NCBI GenBank assembly: GCA_016839655.1 | Contig: JAEOTW010000054.1 | Coordinates: forward strand, 1-33,347 | Direction of reading: 5' to 3' | Source: Promethearchaeota archaeon | GTDB lineage: Archaea > Asgardarchaeota > Lokiarchaeia > Sigynarchaeales > SOKP01 | Length of the DNA: 33,347 nt | Shown here: in pieces, positions 14,289 to 24,063 of the stretch | Position numbering within the stretch: position 1 is the first letter of the stretch | Layout of the letters: every line of letters starts with the position of its first letter | Notes under the pieces: generated by a model | Databases searched by the model: none | Seen by the model: the letters and a program-made list of their open reading frames with translations, nothing else | Told to the model about the DNA's origin: nothing | Made by a program: the position numbers and the translations under genes

Positions 14289-16469
14289 TTAAAAATTTAA
14301 ACCTCGATTCTTTTTCCATATGTTCCAAAATTGCTTTAGTGAGTTAAGAGAAATTTTTGAATAATACGCTATTTTATGAAAGAAGTTAATTAATTCAATA
14401 TTAGCGATTTTTTCAAAATTTGACAAAAATTCAAAGATTTCATTGTATACTTTAATTAGAGCTAAATATTTCTCTTCTGTTAAATCCTCATACTTTTTTA
14501 TTTCTAAAAACATATTGGTCTTACTAAAAGATTTTAATATCACCCACTTGTCTGTTTGTGGATTATATTCGAAAATAGTATGAAATAATTTTTTCTCAGA
14601 TTCAAGAGATTTATTAATTTCAAATATTCCAACAACCTTTCTATCATTATTTCTTTTTTTCATCAAGATTAAAATATCCAAATCATTAAGGCATGATTTA
14701 CTTATATTAAAATGATAGAGAAAACGATTCATAAGGGATTCAATATTTTTAGAATGTATTGTTTGGAACCCTCTTAATCCCGCTGCTAAACACTGGAACA
14801 TAGCTTCGGTTTCCTCTCTAGTAAGAATCTCACCTAAGTATATAATATCAGGTGTTCTGTGTAAAAGAGTTTTAATCTGGTTGCTCTTTGAATATTGTTC
14901 CAGAGTAGATTCTTCTAATGAATCCACCTTATATTTCAATTGGTGTTTACCATATTCAATTTGATTTAATGATTCTGTAATGTTCTCAACATAAATTTTT
15001 CGGAACTCCTTTGGAGTTAGCAAATCTAAAGCATTAATTAATGTTGTTTTTCCTGTATCAGTTTCACCGGTAACTGTAAAATTTTTTCTATGAAGAATAT
15101 TAAAATATAAAAATGCTGCTATTATTGGATCTAATGTCTTATTTTTTAGTAAGTCTTGTATAGTAAAAATATTTTTATTTAATTTCCTTATATCTAAAGC
15201 AAAATTATTGACTTGAATTGGTTCAACATCAATAGAAAACCTACAGTAAAAATATTTATTCTTAATAACAAATTTAATAATTGGATTCTTGAAATCAAGT
15301 CTTTTTCCACTATATAATCTTATTAAAGCTTTAATACGTTCTAGTTCCTTTTGAGTAAATCTTATTTTCGTTCGACAACGACCATAAATTTGATGATTAA
15401 TGTAAATTTCATCTTTGGGAGAATCTAAGAATATTTCTTCAATAAAATCATCAATTAGTAATGGAAATAATTTATCGAGGTTTAATTTTTTTATAGCGGC
15501 TAAAAATCCAATCTTATGCCTAACAGTGTTTGAAAAATCATATTTTGATTTTAAAACTTTCAAAGATTCTCTTTTATAGAATTCGATTAATTGTTCAATT
15601 GGAACAATTTGAGTAAGTTCCATAATCGTAATATTATGGCAAACCTCTTGTATTATCTTCTCTAAGTAAAAGTCCTGAGATTCCCCCCTATAGAAGAACT
15701 CAACCCTATAATCTTTCTCAATTTCATGTTCATTCTCGATTATAAAAACTTTAAAAATATCAGGATTACCAAGATTATATTTGTCTAATAATTTCCTGTT
15801 TTTACTTACTCTCCTTTCTTGAAAGTCTTGAATATCATTTAAAATTAATGAAGATCCAGAGAAGAAATGCTCATAAAAACTTCTGTCTTTTTTGTAAAAT
15901 GCTTTATCTTGTTTAAAATTTCTAAATTTTTGAATAATGGTTAAATTATTTATTTCTTTAAGGAGATTTTTTATAAATGTTTCAATTGAATGATAACATT
16001 CTTGACAGATTGGATCATTAATATTAGCTTTCTCTGAATTTGATAATCCATTGTTATAGATATTATGAATAGCAATTGGATTGAGATACTCATTATCTTT
16101 AATTTGATATAATGAAGAAATAGTTGGTAAGATTTTGCATTTAAATTCCCTGTATTTACATTTTTCCGTTCTAATTTTCTCAATTTTAGATTTTGTTTTT
16201 CTAACTGTTTTTAGAACTTTAAAATATTCAATAAATTCTTTGAATTTGCTTGAATTGATTACCATGTCATTCCATAATATTGATATATAGTCAAATCTTC
16301 GATTTCTATAATTGTATAAAGTCCTTAAAAAACAATTAATACATTTTTCAGATTTAAAAAAGTTAATTTCTTTTTGAGGGCATTCAAAACAATTTAGAGT
16401 TAAAATTACATCCTTTTTCCCTTCCAAATTTTCTTTTTCTTTAAAATAACTTGAATTATTTAGAGTCAT
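14289..16469 (-). CDS. Type IV pilus/type II secretion ATPase (TadA/FlaI/GspE-like)
   Basis: The 726-residue protein has an N-terminal cysteine-containing region with two CxxC pairs (Cys27/30 and Cys43/46, probable zinc site) and further cysteines near 104-110 and 157-160. A central domain (about 240-450) precedes the RecA-like motor with the Walker A VTGETDTGKTT at about 463-473. The conserved Walker B and Asp box is in TPDIIYLGEILTREE at about 535-550. GLRGFQTIHS is the His-box region. Such ATPases power pilus or archaellum assembly at the platform protein. It is the first gene of the operon with the pilin-like and FlaJ/TadC-like genes, and it shares a divergent promoter region with uL3. 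The zinc-binding N terminus resembles a group of archaeal secretion ATPases. Confidence 0.9.
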   Translation of the reverse strand: MTLNNSSYFKEKENLEGKKDVILTLNCFECPQKEINFFKSEKCINCFLRTLYNYRNRRFDYISILWNDMVINSSKFKEFIEYFKVLKTVRKTKSKIEKIRTEKCKYREFKCKILPTISSLYQIKDNEYLNPIAIHNIYNNGLSNSEKANINDPICQECYHSIETFIKNLLKEINNLTIIQKFRNFKQDKAFYKKDRSFYEHFFSGSSLILNDIQDFQERRVSKNRKLLDKYNLGNPDIFKVFIIENEHEIEKDYRVEFFYRGESQDFYLEKIIQEVCHNITIMELTQIVPIEQLIEFYKRESLKVLKSKYDFSNTVRHKIGFLAAIKKLNLDKLFPLLIDDFIEEIFLDSPKDEIYINHQIYGRCRTKIRFTQKELERIKALIRLYSGKRLDFKNPIIKFVIKNKYFYCRFSIDVEPIQVNNFALDIRKLNKNIFTIQDLLKNKTLDPIIAAFLYFNILHRKNFTVTGETDTGKTTLINALDLLTPKEFRKIYVENITESLNQIEYGKHQLKYKVDSLEESTLEQYSKSNQIKTLLHRTPDIIYLGEILTREETEAMFQCLAAGLRGFQTIHSKNIESLMNRFLYHFNISKSCLNDLDILILMKKRNNDRKVVGIFEINKSLESEKKLFHTIFEYNPQTDKWVILKSFSKTNMFLEIKKYEDLTEEKYLALIKVYNEIFEFLSNFEKIANIELINFFHKIAYYSKISLNSLKQFWNIWKKNRGLNF

Positions 16470-16594
16470 TTAAACATTTTTTTAAAAAAAAAATTTAAAT
16501 ATCCCTATTTTAATCCTAAGCTATAAAATTAGTTTTAAATGAAAAAATTTATTTATTTTAAAAAATTCATTTCCAAAAGCAAATGTGATAGATA

Positions 16595-17614
16595 ATGGCT
16601 CATCGGAAAAAACACGCACCCAGACATGGATCATTAGCATTTCTGCCCAGAAAAAGAGCTGAACAAATAAAAGGTCGAGTCCGACATTGGTTTGATAGTT
16701 TAGATGAGATTAATTTTCTTGGTTTCGCGGGATTTAAAGCAGGTATGACTCATATTACTTATATTGAAGACCAGAAAAATAGTCCTTATTACGGAAAGGA
16801 ATTAATGAAACCTGTAACTGTTATTGAAGTCCCTCCATTAATTTTAATAGGTATTAGAGTTTATAATGCTGACGAGTATGGCAAGTATATAATTGGAGAA
16901 TTATATACTACTGAATTTAACAATTTTTTAGCTCGTAAAATAAATATACCAAATATAGAGAAAAACGAACCTAAAGATGCTAAGAAAGAAATACTGAAAA
17001 ATTTAAATGAAACAAGTGAGATTCGAGGTATTTTTCAAACTCAACCTTACAAGATCTCTATACCTAGGAAGAAACCGGATATTATTGAAATAAAAATAAA
17101 TTCATTAGGTCAACCTAAGGATGACTTCAACTTTGTATATAAAAAACTAGGTAAAGAAATCAAAGCTCGTGATATTTTAACTGAAGGGGAACTAGTTGAT
17201 GTGATTGCTGTAACTAAAGGAAAAGGTTTTCAAGGACCTGTTAAGAGGTTTGGAATCAAAATTCTTACTCGAAAAAATAATAAAATAAAGAGAGCTGTTG
17301 CGTGTATTGGCCCTTGGCATCCTGCTAGAGTTCTTTATACCGTTCCGCGAGCAGGTCAATTAGGATATCATCAAAGAACGGAATATCACAAAAGAATAAT
17401 GCAAATTGGTGAAAATGAAGAAGAAATAAATCCAAAAGGAGGATTTATTCGATATGGTAAAATTCGTGGAGATTATATATTACTTTTAGGTTCTATTCCA
17501 GGACCTAAAAAAAGATTAATTAGAATAAGAAAAACAATAAGACCTTCCAAATCTTTTGTAGTAAATTCTCCAGAAATAACATTTGTTAGCCGAGAAAGTC
17601 AACAAAGAAGGTAA
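16595..17614 (+). CDS. rpl3: 50S ribosomal protein uL3
   Basis: The 339-residue protein is archaeal/eukaryotic-type uL3. The N terminus MAHRKKHAPRHGSLAFLPRKRA is characteristic, followed by GFAGFKAGMTH (about 44-54), the VTKGKGFQGPVKRFG block (about 207-221) and a basic GYHQRTEYHKR region. It is an early-assembling large-subunit protein near the peptidyl transferase centre. It begins the operon with uL4 and uL23, 22 bases before the uL4 start. A GTGAT-type ribosome binding site precedes the ATG. Confidence 0.97.
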   Translation: MAHRKKHAPRHGSLAFLPRKRAEQIKGRVRHWFDSLDEINFLGFAGFKAGMTHITYIEDQKNSPYYGKELMKPVTVIEVPPLILIGIRVYNADEYGKYIIGELYTTEFNNFLARKINIPNIEKNEPKDAKKEILKNLNETSEIRGIFQTQPYKISIPRKKPDIIEIKINSLGQPKDDFNFVYKKLGKEIKARDILTEGELVDVIAVTKGKGFQGPVKRFGIKILTRKNNKIKRAVACIGPWHPARVLYTVPRAGQLGYHQRTEYHKRIMQIGENEEEINPKGGFIRYGKIRGDYILLLGSIPGPKKRLIRIRKTIRPSKSFVVNSPEITFVSRESQQRR

Positions 17615-17627
17615 TTTTTATAATTCT

Positions 17628-17633
17628 GGTGAT
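17628..17633 (+). promoter_or_regulatory. Ribosome binding site deciding the uL4 start
   Basis: GGTGAT at 17628-17633, complementary to the 3' end of archaeal 16S rRNA, lies just before the ATG at 17637. It supports that start over the upstream TTG at 17583, which lies inside the uL3 gene. Confidence 0.75.
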
Positions 17634-17636
17634 ATT

Positions 17637-18425
17637 ATGGAAAAAATTAATGTTTATAATTTAGAGGGGAAGAAGAAAGGACTTATTGATAAACCGAAAA
17701 TATTTGACATAAAGCCTAGGACTGATCTTATTCAAATAGCAAGTATCGTATCTCAGAGTAAAAATAAACAAGTTCAAGGAAGAGATAAAAGAGCAGGACT
17801 AAGAAATACTGCTGAAGGGTGGGGGACTGGGCATGGATTATCAAGAGCCCCTAGGATTAAAGGAAGTGGGTTTATGACAGCAAGATCAGTAGGTCGTGTA
17901 CCCTTTGCTAAAGGAGGTAGGCGAACACACCCAATAAAAACAGAAAAAAAAATTAAAAAGAAAATTAATAAACAAATAAAGAAACTCTCAATAATGTCTG
18001 CAATTTCTGCTTCTGGAGATGAAATTTGGGTAAAGAAGGGAGGTTATCTCATTGAAAATGTACCTGAAATTCCATTAGTTGTTGATGATAAAATCCAAAC
18101 TATAAAAAATACATCAGGTATCTATTCAATTTTGTGTAACCTTGGATTACAGGAGAATTTAATTAAAATTAAGAAAAATATAAAAATAAGAGCAGGGAAA
18201 GGTAAATCAAGAGGACGTAAATATAAAAAAAAAAAGGGAATTTTAATTGTAATAAAAGATGATTTTGGAATTATCAAAGCTGCAAGAAATATTCCCGGAA
18301 CAGATGTTATTAAAATTGAGAATCTTTCAATTAATAATCTAGCTCCTGGTGGATCATCAGGTAGGTTAATAATTTGGACTCAATCTGCTATCAATGATTT
18401 GCACAATTATGAGGTGTCCGTATAA
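17637..18425 (+). CDS. rpl4: 50S ribosomal protein uL4
   Basis: The 262-residue protein is archaeal uL4: it begins MEKINVYNLEGKKKG and includes the conserved loop GRDKRAGLRNTAEGWGTGHG and RSVGRVPFAKGGRRTHP, then the RAGKGKSRGRKYKKKKG region, and PGTDVI near residue 223. The long basic loop reaches into the ribosome exit tunnel. The frame opens 18 codons earlier at a TTG, but the ATG at 17637 with its GGTGAT site and the match of the N terminus to the family support the shorter form. It follows uL3 and directly abuts uL23. Confidence 0.97.
   Translation: MEKINVYNLEGKKKGLIDKPKIFDIKPRTDLIQIASIVSQSKNKQVQGRDKRAGLRNTAEGWGTGHGLSRAPRIKGSGFMTARSVGRVPFAKGGRRTHPIKTEKKIKKKINKQIKKLSIMSAISASGDEIWVKKGGYLIENVPEIPLVVDDKIQTIKNTSGIYSILCNLGLQENLIKIKKNIKIRAGKGKSRGRKYKKKKGILIVIKDDFGIIKAARNIPGTDVIKIENLSINNLAPGGSSGRLIIWTQSAINDLHNYEVSV
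18411..18416 (+). promoter_or_regulatory. Ribosome binding site for uL23
   Basis: GAGGTG at 18411-18416, inside the end of the uL4 gene, lies nine bases before TTG at 18426. It supports TTG as the uL23 start, directly after the uL4 stop. Confidence 0.7.
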
Positions 18426-18689
18426 TTGGAAGTATTTTATAAAATTATTAAGAAGCCGTTAGTTACAGAGAAAACATTTGACTTAATTGAAAAAGAGAAT
18501 AAATTAGTTTTTATTGTAGATAGAAAAGCAAACAAAAATCAAATTAAAAAAGCAATTGAAAAAATACATAATGTAAAAGTGATAAAAGTTAATACAATGA
18601 TTACCCCGAAAGGAGACAAAAAAGCTTTTATAAAATTACATCCTGAATACTCCGCACAAGATATCGCGATCGATTTAGGGATATTTTAA
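18426..18689 (+). CDS. rpl23: 50S ribosomal protein uL23
   Basis: The 87-residue protein matches archaeal uL23: [21 protein letters not shown] at the start, [18 protein letters not shown] in the middle and GDKKAFIKL toward the end. It sits at the tunnel exit and docks signal recognition particle and chaperones. It begins with TTG, immediately after the uL4 stop codon. In most archaea uL2, uS19 and uL22 follow. Here the next gene is convergent and unrelated, and its end overlaps uL23 by four bases. Confidence 0.95.
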   Translation: MEVFYKIIKKPLVTEKTFDLIEKENKLVFIVDRKANKNQIKKAIEKIHNVKVIKVNTMITPKGDKKAFIKLHPEYSAQDIAIDLGIF

Positions 18690-19879
18690 TTTTCATTTCT
18701 TTTGAGTTTAGAATAATTAAAATCTCGAATTTCCATTGGATTCAGAATTTTAATATTTTCTATCAATTTTATTGATTTAATTTTCTGTAATTCTTTATTT
18801 CCCAAATCATTTAAAATCAAAATGTAAATGAAATATTTAGAATGATATTTTTCAATGACTTTATAAATAATATTACTATCAAGATTTTCCAATATTAAAA
18901 ATACAAAACTATACTCAATAAAAAGTAAGTTTTTGCTTAATCTCACATATTCTATGTGATTTTTCATAAGGCATTCTTCAAATTCTTTATTCATTTCTAA
19001 TATGTTTAAGGAATCAGATGAGGTATTAAAATCGAACAGTTCAGAATAATCATTTAAAAAATAGTCAGTGTGATTAATTCCTAGTCTCCAAAAATAATTA
19101 GCGAATGTCTTTATTTTAATATTCTGTTTTTTTAAAACATCAGAATGAAAAAAATTATTGATTTTATTCTCAAGAGCAGAAATTTTCTCAAACGATTCTG
19201 ATTCCAAAACAAAATAAGGTGAAATTTTAATGTTTTCGGTATTATCTATCGTAAAATTAAGTATCAAGTAACCTTTCTCCCCAATGTTGTTAACAAGATT
19301 TAAGAAGTTAAATATAAATGTGTGCTTCTTGTCTATAATATCGAAATCAACTGTATAAAAATAAAGAGCTTTCAGCTTATTCTCTGCCATTATTAAAATT
19401 GATTCAGAACTTCTTGTAATAGTTGTATCAGAACTAAAAGTTTGAAAAATTATTTCTAAAAATCTTTCTTCAAGGACTTTTTCTTTCAAAAATTTTATTG
19501 AATTATGTGTTTCTTCTAAATTTTGTTGAACAACATTAAAGGCTTTTATTATCTTTTCTTTTTCATTTTCTTCAAAATTTAGAATTAATACAATTTTATT
19601 TTTATCTTTTGTATCTATTTGGATAGAGTAGTATTGAATTATTCTACGTGTAAGTAAGTTATTAAGAATAAAAATAATTGATTTGTAGTCTAAACATTCC
19701 AAAATTGCGAATGAAATTATTTTGCTCTTTTCTTTCGCACTCTTGTAGTAAATTAAACTATTTTCTATAAGATATGAAAAAAGTTTGTACTTACTTTTTT
19801 TGACCATTTCACTAATATTTTGAACATGATTTATAAAAACACAGATTTTTTCTCGCCATCTACTATCACAAATAAACAA
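18686..19879 (-). CDS. Unknown protein, mostly alpha/beta, soluble
   Basis: I recognise no family in this 397-residue protein. It has long alternating helical and strand-like stretches, no signal peptide and no convincing transmembrane helix. The N-terminal part (about 25-120) looks like a compact alpha/beta domain. The central part (about 150-240) has short strands such as [12 protein letters not shown] and [12 protein letters not shown]. The C-terminal third (about 300-397) has several short strands ([26 protein letters not shown]). The open frame begins at a TTG at 19879. An ATG at 19807 (residue 25, [10 protein letters not shown]) is an alternative and follows TTAGTGAA. It is convergent with the ribosomal operon and divergent from the small zinc-ribbon gene. 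Confidence 0.7.
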   Translation of the reverse strand: MFICDSRWREKICVFINHVQNISEMVKKSKYKLFSYLIENSLIYYKSAKEKSKIISFAILECLDYKSIIFILNNLLTRRIIQYYSIQIDTKDKNKIVLILNFEENEKEKIIKAFNVVQQNLEETHNSIKFLKEKVLEERFLEIIFQTFSSDTTITRSSESILIMAENKLKALYFYTVDFDIIDKKHTFIFNFLNLVNNIGEKGYLILNFTIDNTENIKISPYFVLESESFEKISALENKINNFFHSDVLKKQNIKIKTFANYFWRLGINHTDYFLNDYSELFDFNTSSDSLNILEMNKEFEECLMKNHIEYVRLSKNLLFIEYSFVFLILENLDSNIIYKVIEKYHSKYFIYILILNDLGNKELQKIKSIKLIENIKILNPMEIRDFNYSKLKRNEN

Positions 19880-20008
19880 TAAGATTCATTGGAAATAATA
19901 AAGAAATTAAAATATACTCAATTTTACCAAATAAAAATTGATAAGAATGGAGTGAAAAAGTTATAATTCATTGATAACTATATAATCAAAACTATTTGGA
20001 GAATTAAG

Positions 20009-20185
20009 TTGAGTAAATTCGAACGATATAAAACAAAAGCAGATACCTATATCTACCCTCATAAACATTGCAAAAAATGTGGAGAGATGATAACTGAGGC
20101 ATTTACATATTGTACTGAATGCTATAATAGTTTAAAAGATAAGAAGAAAAGAAAATTTTTTAGAAGGAAAAAGAAAGAATTGTAA
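20009..20185 (+). CDS. Small zinc-ribbon protein (DUF2116-like)
   Basis: This 58-residue gene begins at TTG 20009 with a GGAG site at 19998-20001. The protein carries one zinc ribbon: HKHCKKCGEM with Cys21 and Cys24, and YCTECYNSL with Cys35 and Cys38. A strongly basic tail follows (KDKKKRKFFRRKKKEL). The PHKHCxxCG…CxxxC pattern matches the small archaeal DUF2116 zinc-ribbon family, whose function is unknown. The basic tail suggests RNA, ribosome or membrane-surface binding. It is convergent with the LysRS gene and is transcribed divergently from the unknown gene at 18686-19879. Confidence 0.75.
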   Translation: MSKFERYKTKADTYIYPHKHCKKCGEMITEAFTYCTECYNSLKDKKKRKFFRRKKKEL

Positions 20186-20219
20186 TCAACAATTTTCTCT
20201 TCATTTGAAATTTATAAAA

Positions 20220-21926
20220 TTAAATATCTAATCTCTTTAAAAGCCAGTTTTTATCTAATAGGGAAAGAAATGGTCCTAATCGTGGCCCACTTTTTTTACC
20301 TAGTATTATCTTATAGATCGCTTCAAAGAATTTTCTTGGAGGAAAATCCAATTCATCTTTTGCTATAGAAAATATCTTGTTTTGAATAGAATCAGCATCG
20401 GGAGCTTCATTTTTTTCAAAAAATTCCCTTAAAAGATGAATTCCATTGATTTGATTACTATCCATTACCCCCAAAATCTTTTCATCAACTTCTTCAGGAA
20501 TTGTAAAGAGCTCTAATTTTCTTATAATTTCATTTTTTATTTTAGGATTTTCTTCACTTTTTAATATTTTTCTCACTTCCCCAATTAAGTTTTTTGTTTG
20601 GGAAATTAACACCTCAAAATCTTGTTTTGTAATTATCCTATTAAAGTGGTTTTTTTCCATGTAGTACTTTGCTTTTTCATATGTTCTATCTAAGCTTAAA
20701 ATATTCTGAATTTGGGTTAAAAAAAATAAAAGTTTCAAAGGTAATCTGTTAACTTTTGTTGTTGGGATATCTTTTACTTGTGTTAAGGGAAATGTGTATT
20801 TAATAAACTTGTTTTCTTCTAGATCTTCTATAGTTTCTATATCAAAATAAATATCTTCCATTCTTTGATAATAATCATAATATTGAGGAATTTCTTCAAT
20901 TCTAAAAGTGATATGTTTTATAGGATTAGTTCTTAATATTAAAGCTCTGTAGATTCTTGGATCCGCAATATTTAAATAATTTTTTGGAGTAAAAACATAA
21001 CCTCTAGATGTTCCCATATCTTTATCACCTAATCTTACATATTCATATGGGACTTTCACGGGTCCTTCATAATCATATATTACTTGACACAATTCAATTC
21101 CGGTGTCATAGGCACCTCCTTTTACACTATGATCTTTACCCGCAGGTTCACACGTGGTTCTAAACAAAGCCCATTTAGCAGGCCAATCTACACGCCAATT
21201 TAACTTTAACCTTCCACTCCAAATAGATATTAATCCAGTAAATCCACATGCCTCACATTTATAAGAAACTTTTTCTTCACTTGGAAAATATTCCTTTATT
21301 CTGTTAGGTTTAATAGAACCATCATTATCTCGATGTTGAATTCTATCACATTGCTCACATATAGCCATTACCGGTATCCAGTTTTTTTGCATCTTAATAA
21401 AATTTTCTTTATCCTCTTCTTTCAAAGTAGGGATTATATATTTCTTTAATATTTTTTTAATAGGCTCTGTATTTTCTAAGGCAACTTTTATTTTTTCTTG
21501 CATTTTTCTTGTTTTGTATAGCTCATGGGTCCAAATTATGCTTATTTTAATTCCAAAATCAGGAAACACTTCTGATAATTCGTTTCCAAAATGATGAGCA
21601 TAACTCTCACATTTACAATTCTCATAAGGGCAGGGAATCATGGCAAATGGTTTTCCTATGTGTTTAGTTTGAAAATTTTTGTCAATATATGGAGGAAAGC
21701 GTTTAGCAGCATCTAAACTGTCGAAAAATAACAAATTATTAACAATTTTAACATCCTTTTCAAAAATTCTTCTTAAGGCATCACATATTATTATTTCTCT
21801 TAGTATGCCTAAATGTATATGACCTGAGGGCGTTTTACCTGTAGAAAGTGTTATTTCATTAGGTTTACGTAAGCAAATTTCTTTAACAATTTCTTCTAAC
21901 CAATGAGCTTGATAATCTTTATTCAA
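20220..21926 (-). CDS. lysS: Lysyl-tRNA synthetase, class I
   Basis: The 568-residue protein is the archaeal class I LysRS, which charges tRNA-Lys. The HIGH-equivalent HIHLG is at residues 36-40 within GKTPSGHIHLG. Other family segments include SYAHHFGNEL, WRVDWPAKWALF and GKDHSVKGGAYDTG. The KMSKS-equivalent appears as DKDMGTSRG at about 299-307, an unusual form. Two zinc-binding Cys pairs are near 175-210 (CEQC, CEAC). The C-terminal domain, including the anticodon-binding region, is complete. It begins with TTG; no ATG occurs upstream of the HIGH motif in frame, and AGTGAAG precedes it. It is monocistronic and divergent from ABCE1. Confidence 0.95.
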   Translation of the reverse strand: MNKDYQAHWLEEIVKEICLRKPNEITLSTGKTPSGHIHLGILREIIICDALRRIFEKDVKIVNNLLFFDSLDAAKRFPPYIDKNFQTKHIGKPFAMIPCPYENCKCESYAHHFGNELSEVFPDFGIKISIIWTHELYKTRKMQEKIKVALENTEPIKKILKKYIIPTLKEEDKENFIKMQKNWIPVMAICEQCDRIQHRDNDGSIKPNRIKEYFPSEEKVSYKCEACGFTGLISIWSGRLKLNWRVDWPAKWALFRTTCEPAGKDHSVKGGAYDTGIELCQVIYDYEGPVKVPYEYVRLGDKDMGTSRGYVFTPKNYLNIADPRIYRALILRTNPIKHITFRIEEIPQYYDYYQRMEDIYFDIETIEDLEENKFIKYTFPLTQVKDIPTTKVNRLPLKLLFFLTQIQNILSLDRTYEKAKYYMEKNHFNRIITKQDFEVLISQTKNLIGEVRKILKSEENPKIKNEIIRKLELFTIPEEVDEKILGVMDSNQINGIHLLREFFEKNEAPDADSIQNKIFSIAKDELDFPPRKFFEAIYKIILGKKSGPRLGPFLSLLDKNWLLKRLDI

Positions 21927-22065
21927 ATTTTCTTCACTAATTAGCTTTTACTTTAATTACGTAATATTTTGTATTACAAAAATTTTTCTATTATGTATAA
22001 TAGTATATTTTACGCGAGCAAATTATATTTTTCATTTTTGCTTTTAAAGGATAGTGAGTTAAATA

Positions 22066-23898
22066 ATGAGGATAGCCGTTTTAAATAAGGACTTTTGTAA
22101 ACCAGATAAATGTAGCCCTTTTGGGGAAAAGCCATGTATAAAATATTGCCCTAGGGTGAGGACAGGTGATAAAACAATAGTTTTAAGTCCGGATGAGAAA
22201 TCAGTTATAATCACAGAGAGTCTATGTTCGGGAGAAGGAATATGTGTTAAAAAGTGTCCATTTAAAGCAATCACTATTGTGAATTTGCCTGATCCCTTAG
22301 CAGATCAGATCTCCTATAGATATGGTCAAGATCAATTCTCCCTTTTTCGAATGGCAATCCCAAAAAAAGGAAAAGTTCTAGGAATTATTGGACAAAATGG
22401 AATTGGGAAAAGTACATTGTTAAAGTTGCTTTCAAATGAACTGAAAATTAACTTTGGTAGATTTGGTGATGAAGAACCAGATTGGAAGGAGATTATTGAT
22501 CACTTTAAAGGTTCTGAGCTTCATCAATATTTCATTGAACTTCAAGAGAAGAAAGCTAAGATTATTCATAAACCTCAAAACATAACCGTAATACCTAAAT
22601 TTGTATCCGGAAAAGTTGTAGAACTACTTAATAAAAATGATGAGGAAAACCAGCTAGACCACATTATTTATAATCTTAATCTTACAGAAATTTTAGATAG
22701 AGATATTTCAGTGTTATCAGGTGGAGAATTACAAAGAGTAGCTATTGCTGCTGCATACCTTAAAGATGGGGAAATATATTTATTCGATGAGCCAAGCTCA
22801 TACTTAGATGTAAGTGAAAGAATTAATATGGCAAAATTAATACGTACATTATCTGAAAAAGATAAAACAATAATAGTAGTTGAACATGATTTAGCTATTT
22901 TAGATTATTTAAGTGATTATGTTTCGATTTTATATGGACAACCCGGTGTATATGGAATAATATCTCATCCTCAGGGTGTTAGAGTGGGTATTAATATTTA
23001 TCTGAATGGATATATTAAGGATGAAAATGTAAGATTCAGAGAAGATCCAATTATATTTCATGAAAGACCACCCCAAGATTCATTATTTGACTCTGGAGAT
23101 GTGATTTTGTCCTATGATGATATTAATATTTCCTTAGGGAATTTTCAATTAAAAGCTTCAGGGAGTGAAATCCATGCCGGAGAAATAATCGGAATTTTAG
23201 GACCAAATGGAATTGGGAAAACAACTTTTATAAATTCTCTTGCAAATGTAGTCAATACTAATATTAATAATTCTAATAAAGATAAAGAGTCATTTGAAGA
23301 AGAACCTAGGCAAAAATTACGTGTTGCTATAAAGCCTCAATATATTAAAATTGATGAAGAAGGATTAGTTTCTGACCTTATTACTAAAATTAAGTTAGCT
23401 CCTCATTTGAGTCAGTCTTATAAAAAAAGATTAGTTAATAATTTATTTTTAGAAAATATTAAGGAAAGAAGCTTATCTGAATTAAGTGGAGGTGAGTTAC
23501 AGCGAATAGCTATTGCTAAATGTCTTTCTAGTGAGGCTGATATTTATCTATTTGATGAGCCTTCGGCATTCTTAGATGTTGAAATGAGATTACAGGTAGC
23601 TCAACTCCTAAGAAAGTCTATTGAGGAATTAAAAAAATCTGGATTTGTTGTTGAACATGATATCATAACTCAAGATTTTATAGCAGATTCAATATTGGTT
23701 TTTGAAGGGCATCCTGGACTTGAAGGTAATGCTTTACCACCACAAAATCTAAGAGATGGGTTTAATACCTTTTTAAAAAATATGGGAATAACTTTTCGGA
23801 GAGATACGATCACAAAAAGACCTCGAGTCAATAAAATTGGCAGTAATAAAGATATTTATCAGAAAAGAATTAATGAGTACTATTACATCCCAAAATAG
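22066..23898 (+). CDS. rli1: ABCE1/Rli1 ribosome recycling ATPase
   Basis: The 610-residue protein has an N-terminal domain for two 4Fe-4S clusters, with CKPDKCSPFG…CIKYCP and CSGEGICVKKCP (about residues 12-70). Two ABC nucleotide-binding domains follow. Each has its own Walker A (GQNGIGKST at about 109-117, GPNGIGKTT at about 380-388) and signature (LSGGELQRVAIA, LSGGELQRIAIA), Walker B (YLFDEPS in both) and H-loop (VEHD). ABCE1 splits 70S ribosomes after termination with aRF1 or Pelota. The gene is well separated by promoters on both sides. Confidence 0.97.
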   Translation: MRIAVLNKDFCKPDKCSPFGEKPCIKYCPRVRTGDKTIVLSPDEKSVIITESLCSGEGICVKKCPFKAITIVNLPDPLADQISYRYGQDQFSLFRMAIPKKGKVLGIIGQNGIGKSTLLKLLSNELKINFGRFGDEEPDWKEIIDHFKGSELHQYFIELQEKKAKIIHKPQNITVIPKFVSGKVVELLNKNDEENQLDHIIYNLNLTEILDRDISVLSGGELQRVAIAAAYLKDGEIYLFDEPSSYLDVSERINMAKLIRTLSEKDKTIIVVEHDLAILDYLSDYVSILYGQPGVYGIISHPQGVRVGINIYLNGYIKDENVRFREDPIIFHERPPQDSLFDSGDVILSYDDINISLGNFQLKASGSEIHAGEIIGILGPNGIGKTTFINSLANVVNTNINNSNKDKESFEEEPRQKLRVAIKPQYIKIDEEGLVSDLITKIKLAPHLSQSYKKRLVNNLFLENIKERSLSELSGGELQRIAIAKCLSSEADIYLFDEPSAFLDVEMRLQVAQLLRKSIEELKKSGFVVEHDIITQDFIADSILVFEGHPGLEGNALPPQNLRDGFNTFLKNMGITFRRDTITKRPRVNKIGSNKDIYQKRINEYYYIPK

Positions 23899-23961
23899 AC
23901 GATAAGACGATTTTTTAAAATTTTTTAATTATTTCTTGTTCATTAAATTTTTTTTTATACT

Positions 23962-23977
23962 CCAGTATTTCGACTGG
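23962..23977. repeat. Inverted repeat CCAGT/ACTGG after ABCE1
   Basis: CCAGT (23962-23966) and ACTGG (23973-23977) are separated by six bases and could form a short hairpin about 65 bases after the ABCE1 stop codon. It might be a terminator element or an operator; five base pairs give only weak support. Confidence 0.3.
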
Positions 23978-24063
23978 AATTATTCTAAAAAAAATATATA
24001 TGGAATTTTAAGTTATTTAACTTTTAATAAAATTATTTAAATAATTTATATGAATAAATTACT

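Noticed and set aside
15971..16183. Second minus-strand frame inside the pilus ATPase gene
   Set aside because: It lies in another frame of the same strand, wholly within the ATPase gene, and its translation has no domain features.
22059..22274. Minus-strand open frame over the Fe-S region of ABCE1
   Set aside because: It is antisense to the conserved cysteine region; its length follows from the codon pattern of the real gene.
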